NCBI GenBank assembly: GCA_964633465.1
Contig: CAZWGB010000005.1
Coordinates: forward strand, 1 to 41,497
Direction: 5' to 3'
Origin: DTSX01 sp964633465
GTDB taxonomy: Bacteria > Pseudomonadota > Gammaproteobacteria > Steroidobacterales > UBA11654
Length of the DNA: 41,497 nt
The notes under the pieces were generated by a model. The model was given only the letters and a program-made list of their open reading frames with translations. It was not told the DNA's origin and made no database searches. The position numbers and the translations under genes are program-made. Numbering within the stretch: position 1 is the stretch's first letter; each line of letters opens with the position of its first letter. Shown in pieces: positions 8,846 through 16,734 of the stretch.

Positions 8846-9697
8846 TTACCAAGGAACCTGTTTACCCTTGTAACTGAGGTACGCGCCAGTAGTTTCTATG
8901 GTGAGAGTATCGATGTTCCTCATCATATCGGAAACTGCAACTTCGGTTTTTCTCAGAGGAAATCCCATCGCAGCCAAACTAGCCATGAAATCTGTACCCG
9001 TTGCACCGGGATTAACCATAGCTACTATAATTCCTCTGTCCTTCAACATGTAGGCGAGATTGACCATTACCATATTGAGCGCCGATTTACTTGAACGATA
9101 AAAGAATAACCTGCCACCTCGCTTGAAAACATTACTGATTGACCCTTCGCTGCTTGAAACGGTGATAATTTTCTTATGTTGGCTGTCTCGAACATGTGGG
9201 TAAAATGCCTCAGCCATTTTCAGTGGACCGATGGTGTTGGTTTCCAAAACTGCATTGTATGCCTCATAATCAAACCGTCCAAAAATTTGTTCTCTTTGGC
9301 CACCAGATATGCCTGCATTATTCAACAATATATCAATGAGAGTGTTGTTGTATCGTTCAGCTAAAAGATCAATTTGATTGTGATCACGGACATCTAGCTT
9401 ATCGATAATCAATAAGTCGGGATACTCTGCTTGTAATGTTTTGAGATCGTCTGCGGTTTCTGGCTTTCTGCATGTTGCAATAACTCTCCATCCTCTTGCC
9501 AAATACTGTTTTGCAAATTCAAACCCTATTCCACGATTTGCACCGGTAATTAATGTCGTTGGAATGTATTCATCAGCGTGACTTGAATCCGCTCTTATGG
9601 CAAGGCTTGAAATCAAAAGCATAGAAGTCAACAAACAAAGACTTAGAGTTTTAATTATCTGGTTTGGAAATTCATTACTCTCAAGTTTTTTACTCAT
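8846..9697 (-). CDS. Short-chain dehydrogenase/reductase with an N-terminal signal or membrane anchor
   Basis: A 283-residue classical SDR. The Rossmann nucleotide loop TGANRGIG is at residues 51-58, NNAG at 126-129, the catalytic Ser around 181-183, and Tyr200 with Lys204 in YRSSK. The Arg in TCRKPE after the second strand suggests NADP preference. Unusually it carries about 45 residues before the Rossmann fold that look like a signal peptide or anchor (hydrophobic core LSLCLLTSMLLISSLAI, then ADSSHADE). The start is supported by a GGGAG ribosome site 6 bases upstream, so the extension seems real. An SDR needs NAD(P)H, which is cytoplasmic, so inner-membrane anchoring with a cytoplasmic or unknown orientation has to be considered. 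It reads opposite to the UbiD group and in the same direction as the MFS and Rieske genes, 94 bases after the MFS stop. Confidence 0.85.
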   Translation of the reverse strand: MSKKLESNEFPNQIIKTLSLCLLTSMLLISSLAIRADSSHADEYIPTTLITGANRGIGFEFAKQYLARGWRVIATCRKPETADDLKTLQAEYPDLLIIDKLDVRDHNQIDLLAERYNNTLIDILLNNAGISGGQREQIFGRFDYEAYNAVLETNTIGPLKMAEAFYPHVRDSQHKKIITVSSSEGSISNVFKRGGRLFFYRSSKSALNMVMVNLAYMLKDRGIIVAMVNPGATGTDFMASLAAMGFPLRKTEVAVSDMMRNIDTLTIETTGAYLSYKGKQVPW

Positions 9698-9791
9698 TGT
9701 ATACTCCCTTTTTTGATTTTATTTTATAACGACTGAACTGAATCTTTACATTTTTTTTAAACTAATAATATAAACTCTCACCGATTGCTTG

Positions 9792-10976
9792 TCAGGGAAG
9801 TTGGTTCTGAGCATCTAATTTTTTCGCAACAATTGTGATTACGATAATGCATGGTATTAAGACTAAAACTCCAAGGTAAAGAGGCGCATTTACTCCAAGC
9901 AAACCAAAGACAGCACCAGCAGCAAGTGGTCCTGATATTCTTCCAAGCCAAGAACTAGACTGATATACACCTAAAACAAATCCTTTTTCTTTATCACCAG
10001 CAACTTTTGAAACAAAGCTTGAAGTTGCTGTTCCAAAGGCAGCACCGCATGAGGCCGCTAGAGTTAATCCAAGCATCATAATTATCCAAGATGGTGATTG
10101 AGCCATGATTAAAAGCCCTATTGCGTAACCAAAAAAAGTCAGCCGAATTACTCTTGCTTCACCCAAAATAGGTACAATTTTCCCTACTACCGTAGCTTGG
10201 ACCAAAGTAACAATTAGACCAATATAGGTCATGCTGTAACCAACCTCCATGGGTCCCCAAGTGAACCTTGATTGTGTCCAAAGTGGAAATATTGTTTCAA
10301 ATGTCCCGGTAACAAACATCATTGCAAGAGCTAAAAAAATAATTTCCATTAAAATTGGTCTTTTAAAAACCAAACCCCAATTTTTCAACAGCGATGGACT
10401 TGATTTTGTTCCAGTATTTCTGTTTTTCTGACTCAAGCTTTCCTTTAAAAAGAACAAAGTTGCCACACCAGTAGCAAAGGAAATGCAAGCAGCTACGAGA
10501 GCCGGATAAAAAATGCTTGCGCTACTGGCATCCTGCCCACCCAATAAACCACCTAGTGCTGGACCAATCATAAAACCAATGCTCACGCTCGCGCCGATGT
10601 ATCCCAGCCATTTTGCTCGTTTCTTTTCATCGGTAGAATCAGCTACATAAGCCATTGCTGTCGAAATATTTCCTGAAATCATCCCGCCAAATAATCTTGC
10701 TATTGCCAGCATCCACAAATTCGAGGACAGCGCTAACCACACAAAACATATACTTTGACCAAAAATACTGATCAGTAAGACTGGCTTTCTTCCGATACGA
10801 TCACTTAATCTACCCCAAATTGGGGTACCAATAAATTGACCCATTGAGTATGTAGCAATAATAACGGTTGCTATGGCAGGGGTGGCTCCTAAATTTTGTG
10901 CATAAAACAAAAAAGCTGGCAACACCAATCCAAAACCAACGGTTGCTAGCCCCGTTATGAAGCAAAGTATGATCAT
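9792..10976 (-). CDS. Major facilitator superfamily transporter
   Basis: A 394-residue inner-membrane transporter with about 12 predicted membrane segments. MFS motif A appears as GRLSDRIGRKP at residues 55-65, between segments 2 and 3, and the protein starts directly in segment 1, as in TetA-like (DHA1) drug/H+ antiporters. A central basic loop (SQKNRNTGTKSSPS, about residues 180-193) separates the two halves. Its start lies 5 bases after the stop of the Rieske oxygenase gene, so the two are co-transcribed and probably translationally coupled. Either import of the oxygenase substrate or export of a product or toxic intermediate would fit. The family is firm; the cargo is unknown. Confidence 0.88.
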   Translation of the reverse strand: MIILCFITGLATVGFGLVLPAFLFYAQNLGATPAIATVIIATYSMGQFIGTPIWGRLSDRIGRKPVLLISIFGQSICFVWLALSSNLWMLAIARLFGGMISGNISTAMAYVADSTDEKKRAKWLGYIGASVSIGFMIGPALGGLLGGQDASSASIFYPALVAACISFATGVATLFFLKESLSQKNRNTGTKSSPSLLKNWGLVFKRPILMEIIFLALAMMFVTGTFETIFPLWTQSRFTWGPMEVGYSMTYIGLIVTLVQATVVGKIVPILGEARVIRLTFFGYAIGLLIMAQSPSWIIMMLGLTLAASCGAAFGTATSSFVSKVAGDKEKGFVLGVYQSSSWLGRISGPLAAGAVFGLLGVNAPLYLGVLVLIPCIIVITIVAKKLDAQNQLP

Positions 10977-10981
10977 TCAGA

Positions 10982-12094
10982 TTAAGACAAAGGTATCTTG
11001 TCGAGTACCCAACCTTTCTGTTTGTTTCTCCCTGGTGAAGGGATTGCATAGGCTTTCTTGCCATTATTGGCATCAACTTTTTTGCTGTTTATTTTCCATC
11101 CCTTTTTCTTCCAACCATCCAGTAATTTCCGATACCTGATACAAGGTTCATCGGCTGGAACAAGAAATTCTTTGGTATTCGAAGCAGGTGTTAAAACCGG
11201 ATTTAGCTTTTCAAGAATTGCAATGTCTTGTCTTGCAATCACCATACAGCGATCCGCGATTGCTTGGTCCATATTTTCATCAAGCATCATTTTCCGCATA
11301 TTAACCAAGAAAATCTTAACGTGATCCTGTTCTACAGGACACTCGAACATGTATTGCCTGAATTCTGAATTTTCATTGAAGACAATATAAGTCCACATTT
11401 GGTTCGGCCCAACAATCCCTGATCCTGCCATTCGTTCATCGCTTGCTTCTTTTATTTGAGGGCCTTCTTTTGTTGAAGCTGGTGATTTGAAAGCATGCCA
11501 AAAGCCAAAGCCCCATTTTTTCTCGCCAAACATATTGTCAACAAAATCGAGGTCATTAACTTGATAATCTTCATCTGCTCCTTCATGGCCGTGAGTAGGA
11601 TGCACGAACTCATTGTGAGCCGCATCAAGACCATTCTCAATCGAGCGTTCAAAATTTATGTCAGCTTCATAGGTTATCCAATTAGCTCGCCAAGACTCTG
11701 GATCTTCCAATTCTTTTATTGGCATAATTGGTGGTCTTTTTTTCTCCTCCAAATCACCCAAGAAAGTAAATACTATGCCATTTTGCTCCTGAGTTGGATA
11801 AGCATCCACGCGTGTCCTTTTAGGAATCTTGGCCTCTTTGCCTAAAGATGGAATGCGACGACAATATCCCTCACCATCATAGCGCCACCCATGATAAGGG
11901 CACTGAATGCAATCATCTTTGATGACCCCTGCTGATAATGCTCCACCTCGATGTGGACATGTATCACTGAGAGTATGAGCTTGACCTTTTGAATCCCTAA
12001 ATACGACAAAATTTTGCCCGAGTATTCTTGCTCTAATGGGTTCGTCCTTTAGCTCTTCACTCAGTGCAGCTGGATACCAAAAATTTATATACAT
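10982..12094 (-). CDS. Rieske non-heme iron oxygenase, terminal (alpha) subunit
   Basis: A 370-residue ring-hydroxylating or demethylating oxygenase. The Rieske [2Fe-2S] ligands are Cys46 and His48 (CPHRGG) and Cys65 and His68 (CPYHGW). The mononuclear iron site is marked by Asp157, His160 and His165 in GLDAAHNEFVH. The C-terminal part is the substrate domain; its length matches the small single-component alpha subunits (vanillate O-demethylase VanA, phthalate or pheophorbide-type oxygenases) rather than the biphenyl dioxygenase class, which has a beta subunit. No ferredoxin or reductase gene is in the window, so electrons must come from elsewhere. It is first in a leftward operon with the MFS gene. 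The ribosome site is weak. Substrate unknown. Confidence 0.9.
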   Translation of the reverse strand: MYINFWYPAALSEELKDEPIRARILGQNFVVFRDSKGQAHTLSDTCPHRGGALSAGVIKDDCIQCPYHGWRYDGEGYCRRIPSLGKEAKIPKRTRVDAYPTQEQNGIVFTFLGDLEEKKRPPIMPIKELEDPESWRANWITYEADINFERSIENGLDAAHNEFVHPTHGHEGADEDYQVNDLDFVDNMFGEKKWGFGFWHAFKSPASTKEGPQIKEASDERMAGSGIVGPNQMWTYIVFNENSEFRQYMFECPVEQDHVKIFLVNMRKMMLDENMDQAIADRCMVIARQDIAILEKLNPVLTPASNTKEFLVPADEPCIRYRKLLDGWKKKGWKINSKKVDANNGKKAYAIPSPGRNKQKGWVLDKIPLS

Positions 12095-12290
12095 TTTCTA
12101 TTATTTTCTAAACATCAAATATTGGTCATTCGGTTAGATAGTTTAATATAATTCTATAGGTACTAACAAACGTTGGCAGATTTAATACGAAAAATATGCA
12201 TTAAAAGATTCAAAAAATTAAGTAGTATGAGATTATTATTCAATTAATTTGGATGCAAATGGATCAATCGTAATTGGAGAGGTGAATAAA

Positions 12291-12908
12291 ATGGCAATGA
12301 TGCAAGGAAGCAATAGACCAAGGAATGTAAATCAAAAAACTGAGTCTCCAGTTAGTAATAAAGCAATGAAACCAGAGAACCTTGCTCCACCGACCGGAAT
12401 GGAGGGCAGAGAAGAAGATCTAGCAAAAGCAATGCAAATGCTGGTGAAAACTATAAAAATTCAACAGCCCTATCCTCACGACACCAATGATGCATTACTA
12501 AAAGCCCATCTCAATGCCATTCAATTTGCCAAAAACCAGGGCTTGCTTGAGGAACTGGTCGCGCATGATAGTGTAACGATGCAGCCCATTTTGAGACGGT
12601 GCAAAGCAATGATTGAAAAAACTGGCAACAAAGAATTGGCACTGGTTATGAATTTTGAAAGGACCGGTTGTCATTTCCAAATGGTTCTAGAAACTGAAAA
12701 TAAGCCTGGCAAAAGAACGTTTATTTTCCCCTTCAAAAAAGTATTAAATGCAGCTAAAAGATTGGGGCAATTTGATCTCACAGAAGAAGAAATACTCGAG
12801 AAATGGTGGAAACCCCGCTACATGAATTATGCGAAAGCCTTGGGTGTAGAGTTTAAAATCTCAAATCTGGATGAAAACGGTAGAATCACTGTAGAGCTAG
12901 TCGGTTAA
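12291..12908 (+). CDS. Unrecognised 205-residue protein upstream of an HsaA-like monooxygenase
   Basis: I do not recognise this family. The chosen ATG at 12291 has a strong ribosome site (GGAGAGG, 12276-12282, 8 bases upstream); an earlier TTG at 12249 is disfavoured. The first ~40 residues are polar and Pro/Asn-rich and look disordered (MAMMQGSNRPRNVNQK). A compact domain follows: helices at about 45-105 (EEDLAKAMQMLVKTIK, LLKAHLNAIQFAKNQG), a strand pair NKELALVMNFERTGCHFQMVL near 115-135, a RTFIFPFKKVLNAAKR segment, and a Trp-rich ILEKWWKPRYMNYAKALG region before the C-terminal strand. There is no signal peptide or membrane segment. It is 23 bases from the monooxygenase gene on the same strand, so an operon partner is likely. 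It does not resemble a flavin reductase. A regulatory, chaperone or adaptor role is conceivable but unsupported. Confidence 0.75.
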   Translation: MAMMQGSNRPRNVNQKTESPVSNKAMKPENLAPPTGMEGREEDLAKAMQMLVKTIKIQQPYPHDTNDALLKAHLNAIQFAKNQGLLEELVAHDSVTMQPILRRCKAMIEKTGNKELALVMNFERTGCHFQMVLETENKPGKRTFIFPFKKVLNAAKRLGQFDLTEEEILEKWWKPRYMNYAKALGVEFKISNLDENGRITVELVG

Positions 12909-12931
12909 GACTGTCATCACAAGCAACTAAA

Positions 12932-14194
12932 ATGAGCCCGGACAAAATAAAGAAAAAATCCGCCAATATTCCTACACGGAAAGAAATAATTCAGGCAGCA
13001 GCTGATCTTGTGCCTATATTGAGAGAAAGAGCAGAAGAAGCAGAAGATTTGAGAAAAATGCCTGATGAAACTATTGAAGATCTAAAGGCTGCTGGAATCC
13101 ACAAAATCTTTACTCCACGGCGTTATGGTGGGTATGAAATGGAATGGGGCACTCATGTGGATGTTGCCAGAGAACTGGGTAAAGGCTGTGCCTCAACTGC
13201 TTGGACCTCTTCTGTTGTGATGTCACATACCTGGATGTTGGGTCGATTCCCTGTCGAAGCCCAAGAAGAATTTTGGCCCACTTGTCCAGATGCGATTGTA
13301 GGCACTGCCTTTGCTGGTGGGGGTGGAATGGAAGAAACTGAAGGCGGTTTTATTTTAAATGGTCTGTGGCGTTTTTCGAGTGGAATTGACCACGCTGACT
13401 GTGCTCTTGTTGCAGGACGATTTGCCAATAAAGAGACTGTGGCATCGGGTGGAACGGCCTTGGAATATAGGATGGCACTGATCATGCCAGATCAATATGA
13501 AATCATTGATACTTGGCACGCAGAAGGTCTAAAAGCCACAGGCAGCAAAGACGTTAAAGTAGTTGATCAATTCATTCCTTTTCATAGAACAGCCAAATCG
13601 ATTGAAATAAGCGGAAATAGTCCACCTGGGGCACAATTGCATCATAGTTACATCTATCGTGTGGAATTGAACATGTTTTTTAGCACGTTGCTTTCGGGCC
13701 CAATGTTGGGTGCTACACATGGCATTATGCAAGAGTACCTGGAACAAACAAGATCTCGATTTGGAGCATTATTTGGAGAAAAGGTTTCTGAACAATCACC
13801 AGTTCAACAAAAAATTGGTGAGTCTTATGAAGAATTAAGAATGGCAGATTTAATTATTGATTCTCTTTGTGACTTTCTTCATCAACAAGGTCTAGCGAAT
13901 CGAACCATCAAAGGGTTTGATCGACTACGAGTCAAAAGAGAAACCTCAATGGCTGCTCAATTGTGTATGAAATCTGGAACTCGTTTATCAACTATGATGG
14001 GTGTTACGGCCCAAACAGGCAGAAACTCAGTCCAAAGACACTTTAGAGATCTGAGAACAATGTCCACACACGGTGCGCTTCATTGGGATAATGCGACAAC
14101 CCCAACTGGACAGTATTTACTTGGAATAGAAACTGGAGATGCCTTGATAGATGATGAGAATGCATTTATCAAAAAAGATGATAGCAAACAGTAG
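12932..14194 (+). CDS. Flavin-dependent monooxygenase of the HsaA / acyl-CoA dehydrogenase fold
   Basis: A 420-residue protein of the acyl-CoA dehydrogenase fold. The N-terminal helical part has ETIEDLKAAGIHKIFTPRRYGGYE and GCASTAWTSSVVMSH, the middle beta domain runs from ~125 to 235 (AFAGGGGMEETEGGFILNG, GLKATGSKDVKV), and the C-terminal helical bundle ends near HGALHWDNATTPTG. These blocks match the two-component group D monooxygenases (HsaA, p-hydroxyphenylacetate hydroxylase oxygenase, DszC) better than true acyl-CoA dehydrogenases, since I do not see the dehydrogenase's catalytic Glu setting. Such enzymes hydroxylate phenolic or steroid-derived rings using reduced flavin supplied by a separate reductase, which is absent from this window. 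It probably forms an operon with the unrecognised gene 23 bases upstream. The ribosome site is weak. The substrate is unknown. Confidence 0.85.
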   Translation: MSPDKIKKKSANIPTRKEIIQAAADLVPILRERAEEAEDLRKMPDETIEDLKAAGIHKIFTPRRYGGYEMEWGTHVDVARELGKGCASTAWTSSVVMSHTWMLGRFPVEAQEEFWPTCPDAIVGTAFAGGGGMEETEGGFILNGLWRFSSGIDHADCALVAGRFANKETVASGGTALEYRMALIMPDQYEIIDTWHAEGLKATGSKDVKVVDQFIPFHRTAKSIEISGNSPPGAQLHHSYIYRVELNMFFSTLLSGPMLGATHGIMQEYLEQTRSRFGALFGEKVSEQSPVQQKIGESYEELRMADLIIDSLCDFLHQQGLANRTIKGFDRLRVKRETSMAAQLCMKSGTRLSTMMGVTAQTGRNSVQRHFRDLRTMSTHGALHWDNATTPTGQYLLGIETGDALIDDENAFIKKDDSKQ

Positions 14195-14224
14195 AAGACG
14201 CCCAACGACGATAATCTATTAGTG

Positions 14225-14899
14225 TTAAGGCTTCTTGAACCGCAACAAAAATCGACTGGTTCGGTCACGAATGTGTTTTTCAAATACCATATCCGTCAGA
14301 TTATCGTCTGGATTTTCCAGAAGGTCCGATTCGTCTTCTAAATCAAAGCCTGCCTTTAATACTTCATCCACAACAAATTCTTTCTCTATGCGATGAATTG
14401 AATGACAATCGTCAATTCCCCGACCTGATTTTGCATGATGATCCAATATTCCATAGATTCCCCCGCTTGACAATGCCTTGAAAATACTTCGGTTCATCTT
14501 ATCGCGGTTTACATTTGTCCAAACTGAATCATGGTATGTCATGATAATGAGTATCTTATCCAGTTTAACTGGAAAATTAGGTGATTCCATTTCACCTATA
14601 ACCGAATGCATGTTTGTTTGAGGAAATCGTTTTAATCGTTTCTCAATTGGATCACCTTTCCACCGTTCAACGCTTAAAGGTGAAATGTGCGGATAAACCA
14701 AACCATCAACACCTACTGCTTCAGCAACAATAGCGGACACATAACCCCTACCTGCGTTTAGCTCGCCAACTTTGTCACCTGATGCAATCTGAAAAAAAGT
14801 CAATACTTCGGCTGGTTTTCTCAAGCGGTCTCTTTCCTTATCTCCCGTTGGTCTATTGTTACTTTTGACCGCTTGTTGAATGTGTGTTGGTATCTGCAT
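14225..14899 (-). CDS. Class I SAM-dependent methyltransferase, COG4798-like
   Basis: A 224-residue predicted methyltransferase. Motif I is VGELNAGRGYVSAIVAEAVG near residues 40-59, with NAGRG in place of the usual GxGxG. Later conserved points typical of the COG4798 group are ILIIMTYHDS, the GIYGILDHHAKSGRG block (about 150-164), IHRIEKEFVVDEVLKAGFDL, and a final acidic LLENPDDNLTDMVF. Many relatives have a signal peptide; this one has none and starts with a polar MQIPTHIQQAVKSNNR. It converges on the monooxygenase gene (30-base gap) and is divergent from the DUF1015 gene. The acceptor is unknown. The family is fairly firm; activity is inferred. Confidence 0.72.
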   Translation of the reverse strand: MQIPTHIQQAVKSNNRPTGDKERDRLRKPAEVLTFFQIASGDKVGELNAGRGYVSAIVAEAVGVDGLVYPHISPLSVERWKGDPIEKRLKRFPQTNMHSVIGEMESPNFPVKLDKILIIMTYHDSVWTNVNRDKMNRSIFKALSSGGIYGILDHHAKSGRGIDDCHSIHRIEKEFVVDEVLKAGFDLEDESDLLENPDDNLTDMVFEKHIRDRTSRFLLRFKKP

Positions 14900-14992
14900 A
14901 AATATTTAATCTTCAAATATTTTTGTTATAAAACACTATAGATTAATGTTTTTTACTATAATCCTTTTTTATTAAAAACGGAAAAATTGCCC

Positions 14993-16258
14993 ATGACAGT
15001 CATCAATGATCATAACCCAGTTTTAGCCAAGTCATTCCGTGCATTACGACCTATTCCTGAAAAAGCATCTGAGGTGATTGCACCACCATATGATGTTCTA
15101 AATTCAGATGAAGCCAGAACACTGGTATCAGATAAGCCACTCAGTTTCCTTCACGTTTCAAAACCAGAAGTTGATTTACCTAGAGGCACGTCTTTTGATG
15201 ATCCCAAGGTCTATGATCAAGGTTTAAAAAACCTATCCAAGCTGATCAATGAAAATATTTTAATCAAAGAGGATGCTTATTCTCTCTACATCTGTGAAAT
15301 TTCAACAAATGGTTTGAAACAAACCGGTGTAGCATTTGTGGCATCATTGGATGCGTATGATTTAAAGTTAATCAAAAAACACGAGCACACCACGCCAAGA
15401 AAAGAGGCCGACCGAGTTCAAAATATTTCTAAACTAAATGCTCAAACTGGCCCAGTACTGTTAACTTATGAAAGCAACCTACATCTCAAAAAAATTCTTT
15501 CAAAGAGTATCTTAGAAGATCCGATATACGATCTGTATGCTGATGAAGGTCCAAGGCACAGGATATGGAAACTCAGTAATGTTGATGAAATTGATGCCAT
15601 CCTAAAAATTATCAACAATATTGGCGCTCTATTTATTGCAGATGGACACCATCGCTCTGCTGCTGCTGCAAAGGTTAGAAATCAAAGAAAACAGAACAAT
15701 CCAAATCACAACGGAAAAGAAAATTATAATTACTTTCTTTCTGTTGCATTTCCTCACGATGAAATGACTATCCTCGGTTACAACCGAGTCGTCAAAGACA
15801 CCAATAACCATACACAAAAATCCCTATTTCAGGAAATCGACCAATCGTTTGACTTGGAATTGTCACCAGTGCCATTTAGCCCTTCTAAACCCAAACAATT
15901 TGGCATGTATTTTGAGGGAATCTGGTACAAATTAGAACTCAAACAAACCTTTCATAATATTGCAGAACCAGTGAATTCATTGGATGTATCCATTTTACAC
16001 AATTGCCTATTGGAACCGATATTAGGAATTAAAGATGAAAGAACGGATCAACGAATTGATTTTATGGGAGCAGCTAGGGGGCTAGAGGCATTGGCAGCAA
16101 AAGTGGATTCTGGGGATATGGTCGTTGCTTTTTCGTTGTTCCCTACTTCTATCGATGACCTTATCTTGGTTGCAAAAGCAGGTCAAATTATGCCGCCCAA
16201 ATCAACTTGGTTTGAACCGAAATTACTGGATGGTTTGCTCACACACAGAATTGACTAA
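14993..16258 (+). CDS. DUF1015 family protein (COG4198)
   Basis: A 421-residue protein of the DUF1015 family of unknown function. Characteristic blocks are VIAPPYDVLNSDEAR near residue 25-40, YSLYICEISTNGLKQTG near 100, HEHTTPRKEADR near 130, the highly conserved FIADGHHRSAAA near residue 220 with a His pair, and NRVVKD further on. The ATG at 14993 is used; a TTG two codons upstream is possible but has no better ribosome site. Family knowledge: in several bacteria this gene lies beside serine biosynthesis genes, and it has been speculated to be an enzyme, but the function is not settled. Here it stands between a methyltransferase and a 66-residue small protein with no serine genes nearby. Cytoplasmic. 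Confidence 0.85.
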   Translation: MTVINDHNPVLAKSFRALRPIPEKASEVIAPPYDVLNSDEARTLVSDKPLSFLHVSKPEVDLPRGTSFDDPKVYDQGLKNLSKLINENILIKEDAYSLYICEISTNGLKQTGVAFVASLDAYDLKLIKKHEHTTPRKEADRVQNISKLNAQTGPVLLTYESNLHLKKILSKSILEDPIYDLYADEGPRHRIWKLSNVDEIDAILKIINNIGALFIADGHHRSAAAAKVRNQRKQNNPNHNGKENYNYFLSVAFPHDEMTILGYNRVVKDTNNHTQKSLFQEIDQSFDLELSPVPFSPSKPKQFGMYFEGIWYKLELKQTFHNIAEPVNSLDVSILHNCLLEPILGIKDERTDQRIDFMGAARGLEALAAKVDSGDMVVAFSLFPTSIDDLILVAKAGQIMPPKSTWFEPKLLDGLLTHRID

Positions 16259-16349
16259 ATTCTTCTTTTCAACGATTCTGCTTCATGTTGTTCCAAAAAT
16301 TTGACACAATTTGTTTTCATTATCTATTTAATTTAATAAGGGAAATATT

Positions 16350-16550
16350 ATGGATGCAGAAGCTATAAAAGAAAAAGCAAACAGCGCGGATGAGAATATT
16401 ACGTTTACAGACGACGCTTGTGAAGCATTGACACAAGTTCCAGATTTTGCAATGGATATGGCCATTAATCACATGGTCAACGCTGCAAAAGACCAGGGTG
16501 TTGATTCAATTGACACTGCTTTCTTGGAAGCAAACAACCCAATGGGCTAA
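16350..16550 (+). CDS. Small 66-residue protein, PCP_red-domain-like
   Basis: A short acidic protein with a good ribosome site (AAGGGA, 7-8 bases upstream of the ATG), ordinary codon use and clear helical patterning. After about 20 polar residues it has the pattern DDACEALTQVPDFAMDMAIN, then a helix (MVNAAKDQGVDSID) and TAFLEAN. This spacing (an aliphatic residue and VP, then a helix, then an Ile-Asp turn before a last helix) resembles the small domain at the C-terminus of the light-independent protochlorophyllide reductase B subunit (PF08369), which also occurs as a stand-alone protein in non-photosynthetic bacteria. The resemblance is by eye and weak. Its function is unknown. It follows the DUF1015 gene by 91 bases. 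Confidence 0.7.
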   Translation: MDAEAIKEKANSADENITFTDDACEALTQVPDFAMDMAINHMVNAAKDQGVDSIDTAFLEANNPMG

Positions 16551-16578
16551 TCCCGTTTTTGGTCTGTTATAAATTTTC

Positions 16579-16655
16579 TGGTGGTGATGGGTGGACTTGA
16601 ACCACCGACCTTCGCGTTATGAGTGCGATGCTCTAACCAACTGAGCTACATCACC
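16579..16655 (-). tRNA. tRNA-Met (anticodon CAU)
   Basis: The reverse strand folds as a full 77-base tRNA with the 3' CCA encoded. The acceptor stem pairs GGTGATG with CATCACC, the T arm is GGTGG/CCACC around TTCAAGT, and the D arm is GCTC/GAGC with GG. The anticodon loop CTCATAA reads CAU. The full G1-C72 pair argues for elongator Met rather than initiator; a CAU anticodon could also belong to tRNA-Ile modified to lysidine. The last anticodon-stem pair is A31-C39, a mismatch. The gene lies downstream of ychF on the same strand, its place in Pseudomonas. Confidence 0.95.
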
Positions 16656-16734
16656 ATATACATTGAAAGGGGATTTTCAATCCCAATCACTCTCCTGTCA
16701 AGCCTGAGTAATAACACTGACCCAATTAAACTGG

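Noticed and set aside
11495..11845. 116-residue forward open frame inside the Rieske gene
   Set aside because: Antisense to a gene with complete iron-ligand motifs; its hydrophobic look arises from codon complement.
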